A stretch of 64,000 nucleotides of DNA, taken from positions 84,530,958 through 84,594,957 of the forward strand of contig CP136069.1 of the NCBI GenBank assembly GCA_032622095.1, written 5' to 3'. Both the position numbers and the translations under genes were made by a program. This DNA comes from Siphonodentalium dalli (taxonomy: Eukaryota > Mollusca > Scaphopoda > Gadilida > Siphonodentaliidae). This document shows, piece after piece, positions 25,545-36,164 of the stretch. Each line of letters starts with the position of its first letter. Position 1 is the first letter of the stretch. Under the pieces are notes generated by a model that was given only the letters and a program-made list of their open reading frames with translations, did no database searches and was not told where the DNA came from.

Positions 25545-27520
25545 AAAAAGGGGGTATACCGTTTTGCACCTGTCCGTCCATTCGTCCGTGTGTGCGTGCG
25601 TGCGCATGTACGTCCGTCCGATGTCTGTTCATGTCATAACTTGAACAATAGTGTTCGGATCTCAATGAAATTAAGTATGGTTGTTCACTACTATGATGAC
25701 ATTAAATAGAGGGTTCCATCATTTTGTTCGGATTTTCCATTCTAGATTTATTCATAGATCTTTGTTTATCTGGAAATGTTGGATTTTCGCTCCGTCTGGT
25801 GTCTGTTCATGTCATAACTTGAACAGTAGTGCTCGGATTTCAATGAAATTTGGTGTGGATGTTCACTACTATGAGGACATTAAATAGAGGGTTCCATCGT
25901 TTTGTTCAGATTTTCCATTCTAGAGTTATTCATCTTTGTTTATCTGGAAATGTTGGCTTTTTGGTCCGTCTGGTGTCTGTTCATGTTTGTAACTTCAACA
26001 GTTGTGCTGGGATCTCAATGAAATTTGGTATGGATGTTCACTACCATGAGGACATTCAATAGGGCCAAAACGAAGAATACCTGTGTTTAGGGTAACCCGC
26101 CCGCCCCTACTCAAAACCTGCCGCCAAATTCCATTTTATCGTTTTTCAAAAATTTCCTCCGACTTCATTTTATTTTTTTGTAATTAGGAATTCGCGACTA
26201 CGGAATTAGCTTAAACAAGTAAACCATTTCCTTGCAAATATCGTCAATTCACGAAAAACGGAAGTGCTGCCATTGTTGTTGTAGTATATTCGTATTCCCT
26301 CGTCATTGTTCGGCAAACCTCGCCGATTTCTCGAAAGCGGAAACCAGAAAACACGCGATATGTATTAACTAGCAAATCGAAAGTAACCGGATATTTTGCC
26401 GATTGAATATGGCGGAAACACTTCCGTGTGCGGATAGATCCTGCGTTTTAGCTATTAAACTTCAGAAATGCGTTCATATGAATCAGAATAGAAACATCAT
26501 GGCGCCTGTCAACTATAGCACAGACATGTTGTCGTGCGTGAACCGGTACCACACGGATTCTGAACTGACAGAAAAGGACATAGTAATAAAATGTCAGATT
26601 AAAAATAATTCTGTACGTCACGTTCGCCTTGCCACATGTATGTGCCATTTCCAATGGAGGAACTCTTGTTAAATTCACCTTCTGAGTTGAATATTTCGCA
26701 AAATTTCTTAGTATTCGAGTCGGTGGATAAACAAAATATCATAAGTGTCTTGTGTGGGAAATTGAACAGTAATATGTCCACTCGTAGGATTTGGCCTGTA
26801 AATTGTGACCCCGAACTGACCTTGACCTTCAAAATGGTCAATTCAAGGTCAAAGCCCGGACGAAGTCGGGTCACCTTCTAGTTCTATATATAATATCATT
26901 TAATATCATGCTGTATACATGTCATTGAACTTCTGTAACACCATTAAACTGATTATAGCTACCATGACATTGATTAGTGTGACAATGACTTGCCCAAGCT
27001 TTATACGAGTGACACTGGCAGACGATTAGAAGGCACGAATACTTAAATACTATCCCCCGTGAAAAATAAAATGAAAAAATAAAATAAAATGAAGTACCGC
27101 CCGCCCGCCCCTGTTTTTTTCCTTCATGTTACCCTAAACTCAGGTATTCTTCCTTTTGGCCTAGAGGGTTCCATTGTTTTGTTCGGATTTTCCATTCTAG
27201 AGTTATTCATCTTTGTTTATCTGGAAATGTTGGCTCTTTGGTCCATCCGATGTCTGTTCAGGTCATAACTTGAACAGTAATGCTCGGATCTCAATGAAAT
27301 TGTGTATGGATGTTCACCACTATGAGGACATTTAATGGCACATTCAACTGTTTTGTTTTGTTTTTTTGTTCTATAGTTATTCATCTTTGTTTATATGAAA
27401 ATGATGATTTTTGGGTCCATCTGTCTGAGTAGTGAGTATAGCAGTCACAAGTTATAGATATGCCCACACTAGGCGGTATGCCACAACGGGGTATGCACCG
27501 GACGACAGTCCATCTCTTGT
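25545..27520. repeat. Minisatellite element K4, interrupted
   Basis: Starts GGGGGTATACCGTTTTGCAC with a CCGTCCGT run, then units of about 175 bp carrying ATGTCATAACTTGAAC (25631, 25809, diverged at 25983, and again near 27252). It ends near CGGGGTATGCACCGG. A 1.1 kb MITE (26063-27161) splits the third unit from the fourth. Confidence 0.7.
26063..27161. mobile_element. 1.1 kb MITE with TAG target duplication, nested in K4
   Basis: Inverted termini of about 33 bp begin GGCCAAAACGAAGAATACC and close with the complement, with a few mismatches. TAG stands on each side (26060-26062 and 27162-27164). The unoccupied unit at about 25890 reads straight through (GACATTAAATAGAGGGTTCC), confirming the insertion point. 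Internal ORFs of 76-91 codons overlap on both strands and code for nothing recognisable. A segment at about 26800-26885 is the reverse complement of the start of the repeat at 59217. Confidence 0.85.
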
Positions 27521-27642
27521 TTTTACAGGGACATGCAAATCCTGGCTTGCCGTTTCCGATGACCCCTAATTTCGGGTGCTGAAAAATGTTGAATGTCAAA
27601 TAGTTACAAAAAATACAATAAAACTTTCACGAAAACTGGCAA

Positions 27643-27817
27643 TTAACCCTTTGAGTGCCAGGGGCCGATCTCATCGGCCCTAAACCTACAAAATAAGTCT
27701 GTTGAAGAATATATGAATAAATTATATAAATTGTAAAAAATTGTAAAAAAAAAAAAAACAAATTGGCACAGGGTATATGGGTTGATACAAAAATCGACCT
27801 GGCACTCAAAGGGTTAA
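27643..27817. mobile_element. TTAA-flanked MITE, copy P2 (no palindrome)
   Basis: Same termini and inner GGGCCGATCTCATCGGCCC as P1, but the C-type palindrome is absent: the A run is followed directly by TTGGCACAGGGTATATGGG. The right TTAA abuts the next element. Confidence 0.8.
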
Positions 27818-27915
27818 ACCCTTCCATGACTTGAGCTGAATTTTTTAGAAAACCCTGTGCCAATGCATTTCCTTATCATATGCGAGTCTCCCATAGGGGG
27901 ACCCATATATATAAG
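27818..27915. repeat. Truncated family C element, copy C4
   Basis: CCCTTCCATGACTTGAGCTG start, one palindrome (27860-27915), then a break at AGAATAGAATAG. The second hairpin and the tail are missing. Confidence 0.6.
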
Positions 27916-28276
27916 AGAATAGAATAGAATATACCTTTAGCAATGTATACCGTATCAACAACAATTACTTTAAACAAAATATTTTTATTTTACATATCAC
28001 AATATACATTTCAGGGAGGTTGCATGACATATGGTCGTCTTCCTGCTTCCTCCCAATGGAAATTATCTTACTTTTCTATTTTTTTCTGACTCCAGCTCCA
28101 TGACCAGTATATTAAATGTTTGTTGGAGATCTTTTCATAAACACATATTATAACGTAAGTAAAAGGAAAAGGTGCTGCATTTACACATACTATTGCATAT
28201 AGTTATGTATTTATAACGTATTGACTGATGAGACAGACATCACTTACAATAAATATGCTTTAAATATGTGATGGAC
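27916..28276. other. No gene seen
   Basis: AT-rich sequence without supported structure. Confidence 0.4.
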
Positions 28277-28314
28277 TTAAAGGCCCACTTAATTTTCGAA
28301 CCCCCAGATTACAT

Positions 28315-29901
28315 TTTATTACATGCAGTGTTCGCGCTGGACCGAAAAAAAGTTTAGCCAAAAGTTTAGCCAAATGAAAATTATATTAGCCAAATGAAAA
28401 AAACTTTAGCCAAATGTTTTTTGGCCAAATTAAAAAAAACTTTGGCCAAATTAAATCATCGTTTTCTGGTCGGTTCACAATTAATGACTAAAACGTAAAA
28501 TCTAACATACACAGGTAAAATACACAATAATTTAAATAATTTTGATGAACTAGAAGTATTTTTATATATATCATTTATTAAAAATCTATTAATCTTTATG
28601 TGAAAGAGTGATTTGGAGGGGGTAACCCGGGATTGTCCTTCTTAATGTCATTATTTTTTTGTTTTATATCAATATCTTTTTTTAAATCATTAAATATTTA
28701 TCCTTGCGAAAATATCTAAGTGACATCTGGAAACTAATAACTTAATATTGTTACGCCATTATAAAATTATAATCTGTCATAAAAGCATGCATATTATTTT
28801 GACTGTATCGGTATTGACGACAACTAGCCACAAAATATCTGTCGTGATTCACATTTGGCTGATTAAGCTATTGTCTTACACTTGGTGCTCATAAACCTCG
28901 ACCGTCAAAAATACAATGTCATCATAAACATGCATTGTGCAGGAGCGCCGTGAGTGACCAGACAGACAATGGGCTGAATGAGGGATTAGGGGATTAAATG
29001 TAATAATTAATAATGACCTTTTGCTGCTTCGTGCAGAGTGACGTAATCTTTCTCCAGATTAAAACAGCCTGTTACGAACAAATTGCTTATATACCGGCGT
29101 CAATGCACTTTACAAAACATTGCTTTCTTCACATTGTCATAATTCAACCACGGTCGGTTTAATGTCCATGCGATGTTGAATGTCCGTCTTGTGAAAACTA
29201 AAGATGATTGCATATCACTTTGTGATCGCTTGGTTGATAGAGTTGTCGATCGGGTTTCCCTTTGTACGATATTTCATAAGTACGAAAATAATGAAATACT
29301 TTCGTCACCTAACTTTGTCTTGAATGTCGATCTATTGAGCGCTTTTATTAATTAGCTTTCTGGCTCCAATGCTTTCAGTCTCCATTTGGGTTCAAAAAAA
29401 GTTTAGCCAAAAGTTTAGCCAAATGAAATTTTTATTAGCCAAATTCGAAAAAGATTAGCCATTGGCTAATTTGGCTACCGACAGCGCGAACCCTGATTAC
29501 ATGACCATATATACCCTTATTCCATTCAATAAACCCATTCTATAAATTATGATATTAAACGTTCGTTTAATAACAGGAAATAGTGCCAGGTGACCTTTGA
29601 CTTCCGGTTTATCGTCTGTTTAAATTCCAGCACGTTACGTCTCAAATATACTAGGGCTTCCAATATTTTTTCCAAGAAACTCTAATGAATGAAGAGTTTG
29701 AAAAGTTATTTCATTAAATATACGCCATTAAATACGACAAAGGGTCTTTATTTATATGGGACTACTAGTATTTGTTTACGCGGGCAAACCACGCATAATT
29801 ACGTAAAATGTCACCGCATGCCTTATAGAAGCCGTAGTTAGTTTCGCATCCCCTTTGTTGATTTAAGTATGTTTTGTCGAGGTTTTGGATCATGTAATAA
29901 A
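28315..29901. mobile_element. Inner TIR element in A1, itself split by a hAT
   Basis: TTTATTACATGACC at the left (read across the hAT insertion) and the complement of GGATCATGTAATAAA at the right form inverted ends of about 14 bp with one mismatch. The element would be about 410 bp without the hAT. This is inference from short ends. Confidence 0.4.
28326..29495. mobile_element. Non-autonomous hAT element E1, 1170 bp
   Basis: Perfect 8 bp target duplications ATTACATG at 28318-28325 and 29496-29503. Termini are CAGTGTTCGCGCTG and the complement of CAGGGTTCGCGCTG. Eight-base duplications and CAG-starting termini are the established hAT signature. Just inside each end stands a cluster of TTTAGCCAAA words, plausible transposase-binding subterminal repeats. 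The longest internal frame (29173-29355) has no transposase motif. Confidence 0.9.
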
Positions 29902-29902
29902 T

Positions 29903-30052
29903 AGAATCTACAACTCGTCCCCAGTTTATAGCGGAATTTACAAAACTCGTCCAGTAAATTAGGTCTGGACCTCGTCAAAGGCTCGATCCAGACTTAATTT
30001 ACTGGACTCGTTTTGTAAATTCAGCTATAAACTGAGGACTCGTTGTAGATCC
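29903..30052. repeat. Palindrome with arms of about 65 bp (in A1)
   Basis: AGAATCTACAACTCGTCC through a central GGACCTCGTCAAAGGCTCGA tip and back to GACTCGTTGTAGATC. One of several large hairpins in the window with CTCG/CGAG-rich tips (also 33814-33959 and 48466-48605). Confidence 0.75.
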
Positions 30053-30490
30053 TTTATATATAAAATATATGCCATAGTATATACCATTTGAAAGAGGAAG
30101 CTCCAAAACATTGTATTATCAACTTATCCGGTGTAATAAACTGTGTACATGTTGTTTTTGTTGAGTTCCCAACGCGTTTTGTCATCAGGATTGAAGTAAA
30201 TATCAGTATTATTTTCAATGCAGGGGGAATAACTCTATATAATAAAGATAGAGTTCTTCCCCTACCATTGAAAAAGTTTGAATTCTGTTGCATTCTGGGT
30301 GCCAGAGGGGTGGGGGGGGGAGTTTTCAGCAGTTTTTATATTTCTATGTGGGCATCTTCTGAGACACAGATGTTTCAAATCGTGATGAATTATAGTATTT
30401 TAATCATATTTTATGGCATAGATTGTTATTAAAACTGTATATCAAGTACTATAAAAAAAATAATCGGCGACTCGAAAATTAAGTGGGCCT

Positions 30491-30890
30491 TTAACCCTTT
30501 ACCCAACAAAACGGCCAAAACCGGCCAAATAAAGCTTCAACAGCCTAAAATATCTTCGGTCTGTCTCAATAGAACCATACAAATATGGATATCATTAGAA
30601 CCGGCTCCTTGACCACATTGTGATAGTTACAGTTATGCCCTGTGCCAATGCATTCTCTTATATATGCGAGTCGACCATAGGTCGCCTCGCATATATAAGA
30701 GAATGCATTGGCCTAAAAAAATCTTTTTTTTAACACTTTTTACCATTTTTTCTTACATTCTTTAACAATTTTATAATTTTTAATGTGTTAAGCCAATGCA
30801 TTCTCTTATATATGCGAGGCGACCTATGGTCAACTCACATATATAAGAGAATGCATTGGCACAGGGCCCTTCTGTTGGGTAAAGGGTTAA
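30491..30890. mobile_element. TTAA-flanked MITE, copy P3
   Basis: TTAA then CCCTTTACCCAACA, closing with TGTTGGGTAAAGGG and TTAA. Two type-A palindromes (30645-30715 and about 30790-30865) sit inside in tandem. The left TTAA is shared with the right end of A1. Confidence 0.75.
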
Positions 30891-30914
30891 TGGAGATTTT
30901 TAATCTACATTAAA

Positions 30915-31145
30915 ATTAATATAAACCCTGGGCCAATGCATTCCCTTATTATATGTGAGTCTCCCATAGGAAGCCTCACATATATAAGATAATACATTGG
31001 CCTAACAATATATACCATGACCTTTTAAGCCAGCACATTCTCTTATATATGTGAGACTCCCTATGGGAGACTCGCATATATAAGAGAATGCACTGGAACA
31101 GGGTATTTAATGCTGCATCAGCTCAGCTCCTGTCATGAAAGTGTT
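30915..31145. repeat. Family C hairpin pair, copy C6
   Basis: A type-A palindrome (CCAATGC...GCATTGG, one base altered) is followed by the linker and a type-B palindrome (CCAGC...CACTGG). It ends GCTCAGCTCCTGTCATGAAA. Confidence 0.7.
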
Positions 31146-31789
31146 AAATTTAGCCAGATCCAACTTTAGTAAGTCATGATTGTGGGCCATGTTCAAATTT
31201 TAAACTCATACTTGCGTACAGTAAAGGAAAGTGGTTAGACGTCTCCATTGGGGGGGGGGGGGGGGGGGGGGGTGTATCCAACTTAGAATTTCTGACTGCA
31301 CCACCTCCCCCCACAAAGCTTGCTTCAGACAAAAATTTCTATGTACAGGAAATTCCATTTGCACTCCTCCCTCCCCCTCTGAATTTTCAAAATGGTTCCT
31401 CAAGCATTCAAACAGTTGGAAATTTCCAACCTGATTCCTAAGGACTAAGGTTAGATCTATATTTTCAAACTAACACAAATAATTTCACACTAAAAATGGG
31501 TTTGAAAATCAAATTTGTCACAACAATTTTATTAACCTATTTTTGGCCCGAAATATCCAACTAATATTGTGTCAGGCACTTTGCAACTGTTTTTTTTTTT
31601 TGGGCCATAAAGCCCTCCCCTATTTTGTCCTCACATCTCTGCTTACGTACTAGTATGTACATGTAGAGTATGCAATTTTGTTCCCCATGAAAATCCTACA
31701 GTTTAGCCTAGGTAAATTTCTGGTAATTATTAAACAGGGTTGAATTCTAATTAGGACTGTTCTATTGAAACAATTCCTATTAATTTCAG
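31146..31789. other. Upstream flank of the sulfotransferase; 23-nt G run
   Basis: A pure G homopolymer of 23 nt occupies 31250-31272. No TATA box or exon can be supported with confidence. A candidate splice acceptor (TTAATTTCAG) ends at 31789, suggesting that the sulfotransferase coding exon is preceded by a non-coding exon. Confidence 0.4.
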
Positions 31790-31810
31790 ATGATGTTTCA
31801 TGACAGTTAA
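31790..31810 (+). promoter_or_regulatory. Possible short upstream ORF before the sulfotransferase
   Basis: Directly after the candidate acceptor, an ATG ATG start is closed by TAA at 31808-31810, 27 nt before the main start codon. If the leader is transcribed, this six-codon frame could reduce initiation at the main ATG. This is inference only. Confidence 0.3.
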
Positions 31811-31837
31811 GGAGGATGGAAATTATATACTGAAATA

Positions 31838-32878
31838 ATGGTGGCTACCAGAGTGCGTTATTCCCCTTTAGACCCCAAATTGGCAGCGGATCAGCCGTGG
31901 TGTATTTGGTGCGTCAAACCTACTCGGTTCAAATGCATAGCCGTCTTGATTACACTGCTCATGGTCGCCTTAGGGTTGCTATACACATGCTACCAGTCTT
32001 CGCTGTTTCGTAGCAATCCGCTGTGTTTTGACAATAAAAACTTGCTTGTTTTACCACAAAAAGAGAAGGCTCAACACACTATTGCTCATGCTAAGCATAC
32101 TCAACGAAGATTACCTCAGTGTGTTATTATTGGTGTCCGTAAGGCTGGAACGCGGGCTTTGCTTACCTTTCTTGCAACCCATCCTCTGATTCAGATCAGC
32201 TCACAAGAAGTTCACTATTTTGACAATGAGGATAATTTTACAAAAGGACGTGAGTGGTACAAAAAGCGAATGCCTTACTCATTCCGTAACCAAATAACCA
32301 TAGAGAAAACACCAAAATATTTCTCTGAAGATGTTGTGCCACAACGGATGTTTGATTTCAACAACACAATAAAACTAATTCTTATTATGAAGGATCCAGT
32401 GAAGCGTGCAATATCTGACTATGCTCAACTTCTCGACAATAAAAGAATGCGGAAGCGACCAAATACGCTTTCATTTGAGGAGTCAGTGCTTCTCAGTGAC
32501 GGTGAGATAGATAAGCACTACCCGCCAGTGAGGCGATCTATCTATTTCCGACCTATGCAAAGATGGTTATCGGTTTTTGATGTGGAACAGTTTCATTTTG
32601 TTGACGGTGATAAATTCATCAATGACCCATACAGTGAACTTGTGGACATTGAAAAGTTCCTGAATCTCCCACACCTCATTAAGGAAGATTCATTCTATTA
32701 TGACAGAACCAAAGGATTTTTCTGTCTGCAAACAGCAACAAACAAGACGTGTTTATCACAGACAAAAGGTAGAAAACATCCACCTGTTGACCAAGATATT
32801 TTTGACAAATTGCGGGACTTCTACAAACCTTTCAACGAGAAGTTCTTTCATTTGATTGGTAGGAGATTTAATTGGTGA
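31838..32878 (+). CDS. Heparan sulfate glucosamine 3-O-sulfotransferase-like (HS3ST family)
   Basis: Transfers sulfate from PAPS to the 3-OH of glucosamine in heparan sulfate chains, a Golgi-lumen reaction (family knowledge). The 346-residue frame has the layout of a type II membrane protein: a 30-residue N-terminus with KPTRFK, a hydrophobic anchor at about 31-53, a short stem, then the sulfotransferase domain at about 94-346. Visible motifs are the 5'-phosphosulfate loop IIGVRKAGTRALL (98-110), EVHYFD with the likely catalytic Glu at 124, IEKTPKYF (155-162), the 3'-phosphate segment MKDPVKRAISDY (184-195), and KGFFCL...CL with the Cys pair 296/305 then KGRKHP. It ends in the usual GRRFNW. 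Length fits the family. Two positions differ from the usual pattern: Ala103 where Gly is normal (KGGTR), and Lys185 where Arg is usual (LRDP). The frame is intact in one exon. The HS3ST1/5-like subtype is a guess. Confidence 0.9.
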   Translation: MVATRVRYSPLDPKLAADQPWCIWCVKPTRFKCIAVLITLLMVALGLLYTCYQSSLFRSNPLCFDNKNLLVLPQKEKAQHTIAHAKHTQRRLPQCVIIGVRKAGTRALLTFLATHPLIQISSQEVHYFDNEDNFTKGREWYKKRMPYSFRNQITIEKTPKYFSEDVVPQRMFDFNNTIKLILIMKDPVKRAISDYAQLLDNKRMRKRPNTLSFEESVLLSDGEIDKHYPPVRRSIYFRPMQRWLSVFDVEQFHFVDGDKFINDPYSELVDIEKFLNLPHLIKEDSFYYDRTKGFFCLQTATNKTCLSQTKGRKHPPVDQDIFDKLRDFYKPFNEKFFHLIGRRFNW

Positions 32879-33265
32879 TTACACATTTCTTGACTGGATC
32901 TTCCTGAAATTTTGCCAACACCCTGTGCCAATGCATTCTCTTACATATACGAGTCTGCCATAGGGAGCCTCGCATATATAAGAGAATGCATTGGCCTAAC
33001 AATATTTACCTTGCCCTTTTAAGCTAGTGCATTCTCTTATATATGTGAGCCTTGTGAGGCACCCTATTGGATACTCGCATATATAAGAGAATGCACTGGC
33101 ACAGGATCTTCAATCAGTGGCTTACATGGTCAAGGTAAATATTGTTAGGCCAATGTATTCTCTTATATATGCAAGGCTCCCAATGGGAGACTCGCATATA
33201 TAAGAGAATGCATCGTCACAGGGTTTTCGCCAAAATTTCAGAAAGCTCCAGTCATTGAAGGATTA
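32879..33265. repeat. Family C element, copy C7, abutting the sulfotransferase stop
   Basis: Family C's left end (TTTC.TGACTGGA.CTTCCTG) begins within a few bases of the stop codon. Three palindromes follow: type A at about 32925, type B at about 33028 and type A at about 33150. It ends GAAAGCTCCAGTCATTGAAG. Any 3' UTR of the gene must start in this element. Confidence 0.7.
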
Positions 33266-33371
33266 AAGAAGTTCACGACACCAGCATGTTCTACATCAAA
33301 GTGTTAATATTAGTTTTAATGAAAAAAAAATGATATTGATCACCAATCTCCTGAAAATTTTTGTTTTAGGT

Positions 33372-33804
33372 TTAAAGGTACTGAATCGGATCAGATGAGC
33401 ACTATTTCTTTGGCTTCGGGGGTATAAAATATTTTATTCAAGTCGAGGAACCTACCCATCAAAGCTCAGAGTGATCAGATATTGATTTTTGAAGTTTGTT
33501 ATTTCAATTGTTTGATGTCAGAAACAACATGTTCAAATGGACGGTCTTGCATATAAAGATGGATAACTCTAAAATCAAGTGGTTATTATTACTTTTTAGA
33601 GTTTGTTTTAGAGTTATTCATCTTTATCTGCAAGGCCGTCCATTTGACCTCGTGTTTCTGGCCCACAAACAATTGAAATAACAAACTTCAAAAATCGATA
33701 TCTGATCACTCGGAGCTTTCTCGACTCGAATCAAATAATTTTTTACCCTCCAAAGCCAATGAAATAGTAATTTAGGAGCGTCTGATTGGATTAAGTACCT
33801 TTAA
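33372..33804. mobile_element. MITE family B, copy B2
   Basis: TTAAAGGTACTGAATCGGAT to the complement GATTGGATTAAGTACCTTTAA. The arms carry GGCTTCGGGGGTATAAAATA and ATTCAAGTCGAGGAACC and their inverse near 33715-33770, so the whole unit folds back on itself. No coding potential; the reading frames here are palindrome by-products. Confidence 0.8.
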
Positions 33805-33813
33805 TATATATAG

Positions 33814-33959
33814 GATATGTAGCTAGTGTCATCGCTTAAACTGTTTATGTCCGTGAGGGAGATTTGAGCATCTATTGGGCGAGGCTCTGCCGAGTCCAAT
33901 AGATGCCAAATCACCCGAGCGGACATAAACAGTTTAAGAGACAACATTATCTACATATT
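33814..33959. repeat. Large hairpin with CGAG tip
   Basis: ATATGTAGCTA... through CTTAAACTGTTTATGTCCG and CATCTATTGG to a GGGCGAGGCTCTGCCGAGTCC centre, then back. Arms of about 70 bp. Confidence 0.8.
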
Positions 33960-35371
33960 TTATCTATCCATCGCACAAAAATTGCCTTTTGTGAAGTAAA
34001 TCTGTCATTTTCCTCAGTTTTACATTTGTTATTTTGATGACGCCCTTGCATTTATTAGGTCAAGCAAACTAATTAGCATTCATGACGTGCAAAAACCGGA
34101 GTGCCGTCTAGAGCGAAATAGTTCGTTGGGTTTGTTTTATAGTTATTCTAAGCTGGCCTTGTACTAATGGTTTATGGATTTTTTAGAGCGAAAACACATA
34201 TCCATTTATGAATTTTGTATCAATTGCTGTGAATTATGGATGATAAAAACATCCCAAAATCACTGGGGTCATTTAGGTTGGTTGACGTCCCTAGTTACCT
34301 GCACAATTTGCATATGCAATTACGTCATGAAAGTAGTACTAACCTAATAAAGCTACATTCACCTAATAAAGCAACATTCACCTAATGAAGGTAATGTTTA
34401 TTAGGCAGGCTTTATGTATGCAATAGAGGCAGTGAGCAGTGGATAAATCTAGATATTAACATGTTTGGTCATTGTCATTATGCCATTCAGTACCTGTATA
34501 GTAGTATACATGTGCATTGACGTCGTCTTTTATTGCACACCCATTGGTTTATTTTTGTGAAATACAACAAAATGCAGGAGATTTGAAAATGTTCAAGAAA
34601 AACATTTCTATTGTCTTTTAACAATACAAACCGATGACGTCAAATATTACAGAAAATATCTACTAAATTATGAGGTTTGTCTACATAAATCTCAAGTGTG
34701 TTATATTAAATAATATATACCGGTAAAGCAATATCCATCTAAATTTCAGTAAGCTACAATCTATAGTGCTATAAACATAGAACAACACTTAAGTGAACAT
34801 ATTAACGTTAAATATTACAGTCGTTTGTCATGCCGCAAGGTCAAGCTCGATTCTACTGTTCTCGTTGTGCCATTGCGTCACAACAAACTCGTGCAATAAC
34901 GTTAACCAGTTCACACATTTGTTTCCTTTTATCCCTTTGTTCATTTGCAGAGATGCATGAACATTCATATATTATAACCAAATAGTAGACATAGAAACAC
35001 TGTTCTATTTGGATTCATTTGTAGAAATATAATTTATAGATAATATGTTCAACTGTCATAACAGTCTTGAAGTTATTAGCTATTAACATAATAACATTAC
35101 TACAAATGAATTAATGGGAGTCATTCATTGACACTATCATAGATTCGCTAAAATCAGGACATTTTTGAACATCAAATACTGAATCATTCCCAACTTGTAA
35201 AAAAGTCAGCCATCCTTTATGATGGTGCAAAGGCCCCTTTGCAAAATCAACATTATATTGTTATTACATTTTTGTCATTGAGCTGGCTCAGTGAATACGA
35301 GCAAATGTATATCTTTATTGTACTTACTTGTGAAGCATGGCATGTGAAGCAGGATGAGAATTATGGGAAGC
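33960..35371. other. No gene recognised
   Basis: AT-rich sequence. A local direct repeat (ACATTCACCTAATAAAGC) occurs at about 34350-34390. No motif-bearing frame. Confidence 0.4.
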
Positions 35372-35520
35372 CAAATTGACACAAATTATTAATAATTGGA
35401 CAAACGTGCAATCAATTCTGCTGAAATGTAATTAATTATGCTGAAGCACAATTGAATTATATTGAATCTAATTGTGCTTCAGGACAATTGAAAAATAATT
35501 GCACCTCACCTCAGAAAGGC
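35372..35520. repeat. Diverged CTTAAG-array relative, copy M3
   Basis: Starts GGGAAGCCAAATTGACAC, resembling the left end of 6381-7606. It continues with AATTxxxCTGAAGCACAATT-like words where the other copies have CTTAAG. The right end is not identified. Confidence 0.4.
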
Positions 35521-35859
35521 CAGCACAGAAACACACACCTGTTTATATTAATATCATTTTGTACCTCCAGCTCAACCACCACCTTACTTCCAACTTGTTA
35601 TTTTCTCTTTCTTAACACCAAATATATTTTTACCCCACATCCAAATACATTAAATATTTGCATGGATCGGGAACAAATATGCTGTCATCGCATTTGGACC
35701 ATTAAAATTATGCTTTGCAATTTAGAATGTACTAGTTACTATTGTCAGCAAATCAAAGTTAGGCATCCATAGATCTATATGTATAATTTTGGTGCATGCC
35801 ATTATGTTGGAGCATTTGTACCCTGTTGTTAGGTCGGGCACATAACATAAAAGTAACAA

Positions 35860-36080
35860 GTGTGTACCCTGTGTGTACCCATTGGCTTGAACTGAGGTCT
35901 TGAAATATCTTTTGTGCATTTATATCCAATGGACCCTGAGATTTCTAAAAAAAAAAATAAAGTAGCAAATGTGACATCAAGTGTAACCAGAAGTAACCAT
36001 GCGTACCCATGGGCCTGAACTAAGGTCTGGGAATATCGTTTGTCAACTTGTATCCTGGTAACTTGAGATTTCAAAATTTG
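35860..36080. repeat. Two diverged direct copies of about 100 bp
   Basis: CCCATTGGCTTGAACTGAGGTCT...GAGATTTC at about 35878-35946 is repeated as CCCATGGGCCTGAACTAAGGTCT...GAGATTTC at about 36006-36073. No reading frame is conserved between the copies. Confidence 0.6.
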
Positions 36081-36164
36081 TTCTAAACACCAGACAGAAT
36101 AGGTAATTTCACAGATTTTGTTTTCAATGATGATTAATGTGATATCACACATATATCACACATT

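Larger units (their letters stand above)
28277..30494. mobile_element. MITE family A, copy A1, split by nested insertions
   Basis: The left terminus TTAAAGGCCCACTTAATTTT stands at 28277, and the right terminus, its complement, ends at 30494. The internal core word ATATAAAATATATGCCAT resumes at about 30058, whereas in copies A2 and A3 it follows GATTACAT or GATCACAT almost immediately. So about 1.74 kb (28315-30055) has been inserted. The core also holds a small inverted repeat around GGGGAATAACTCTATATAAT. Confidence 0.75.

Noticed and set aside
30088-30432. Recurring peptide starting MKEEAPKHCIINLSGV (also 43490-43759 and minus strand 62680-62919)
   Set aside because: It maps to the core of MITE family A copies on either strand and differs by indels. 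It reflects repeat copies, not a gene family.
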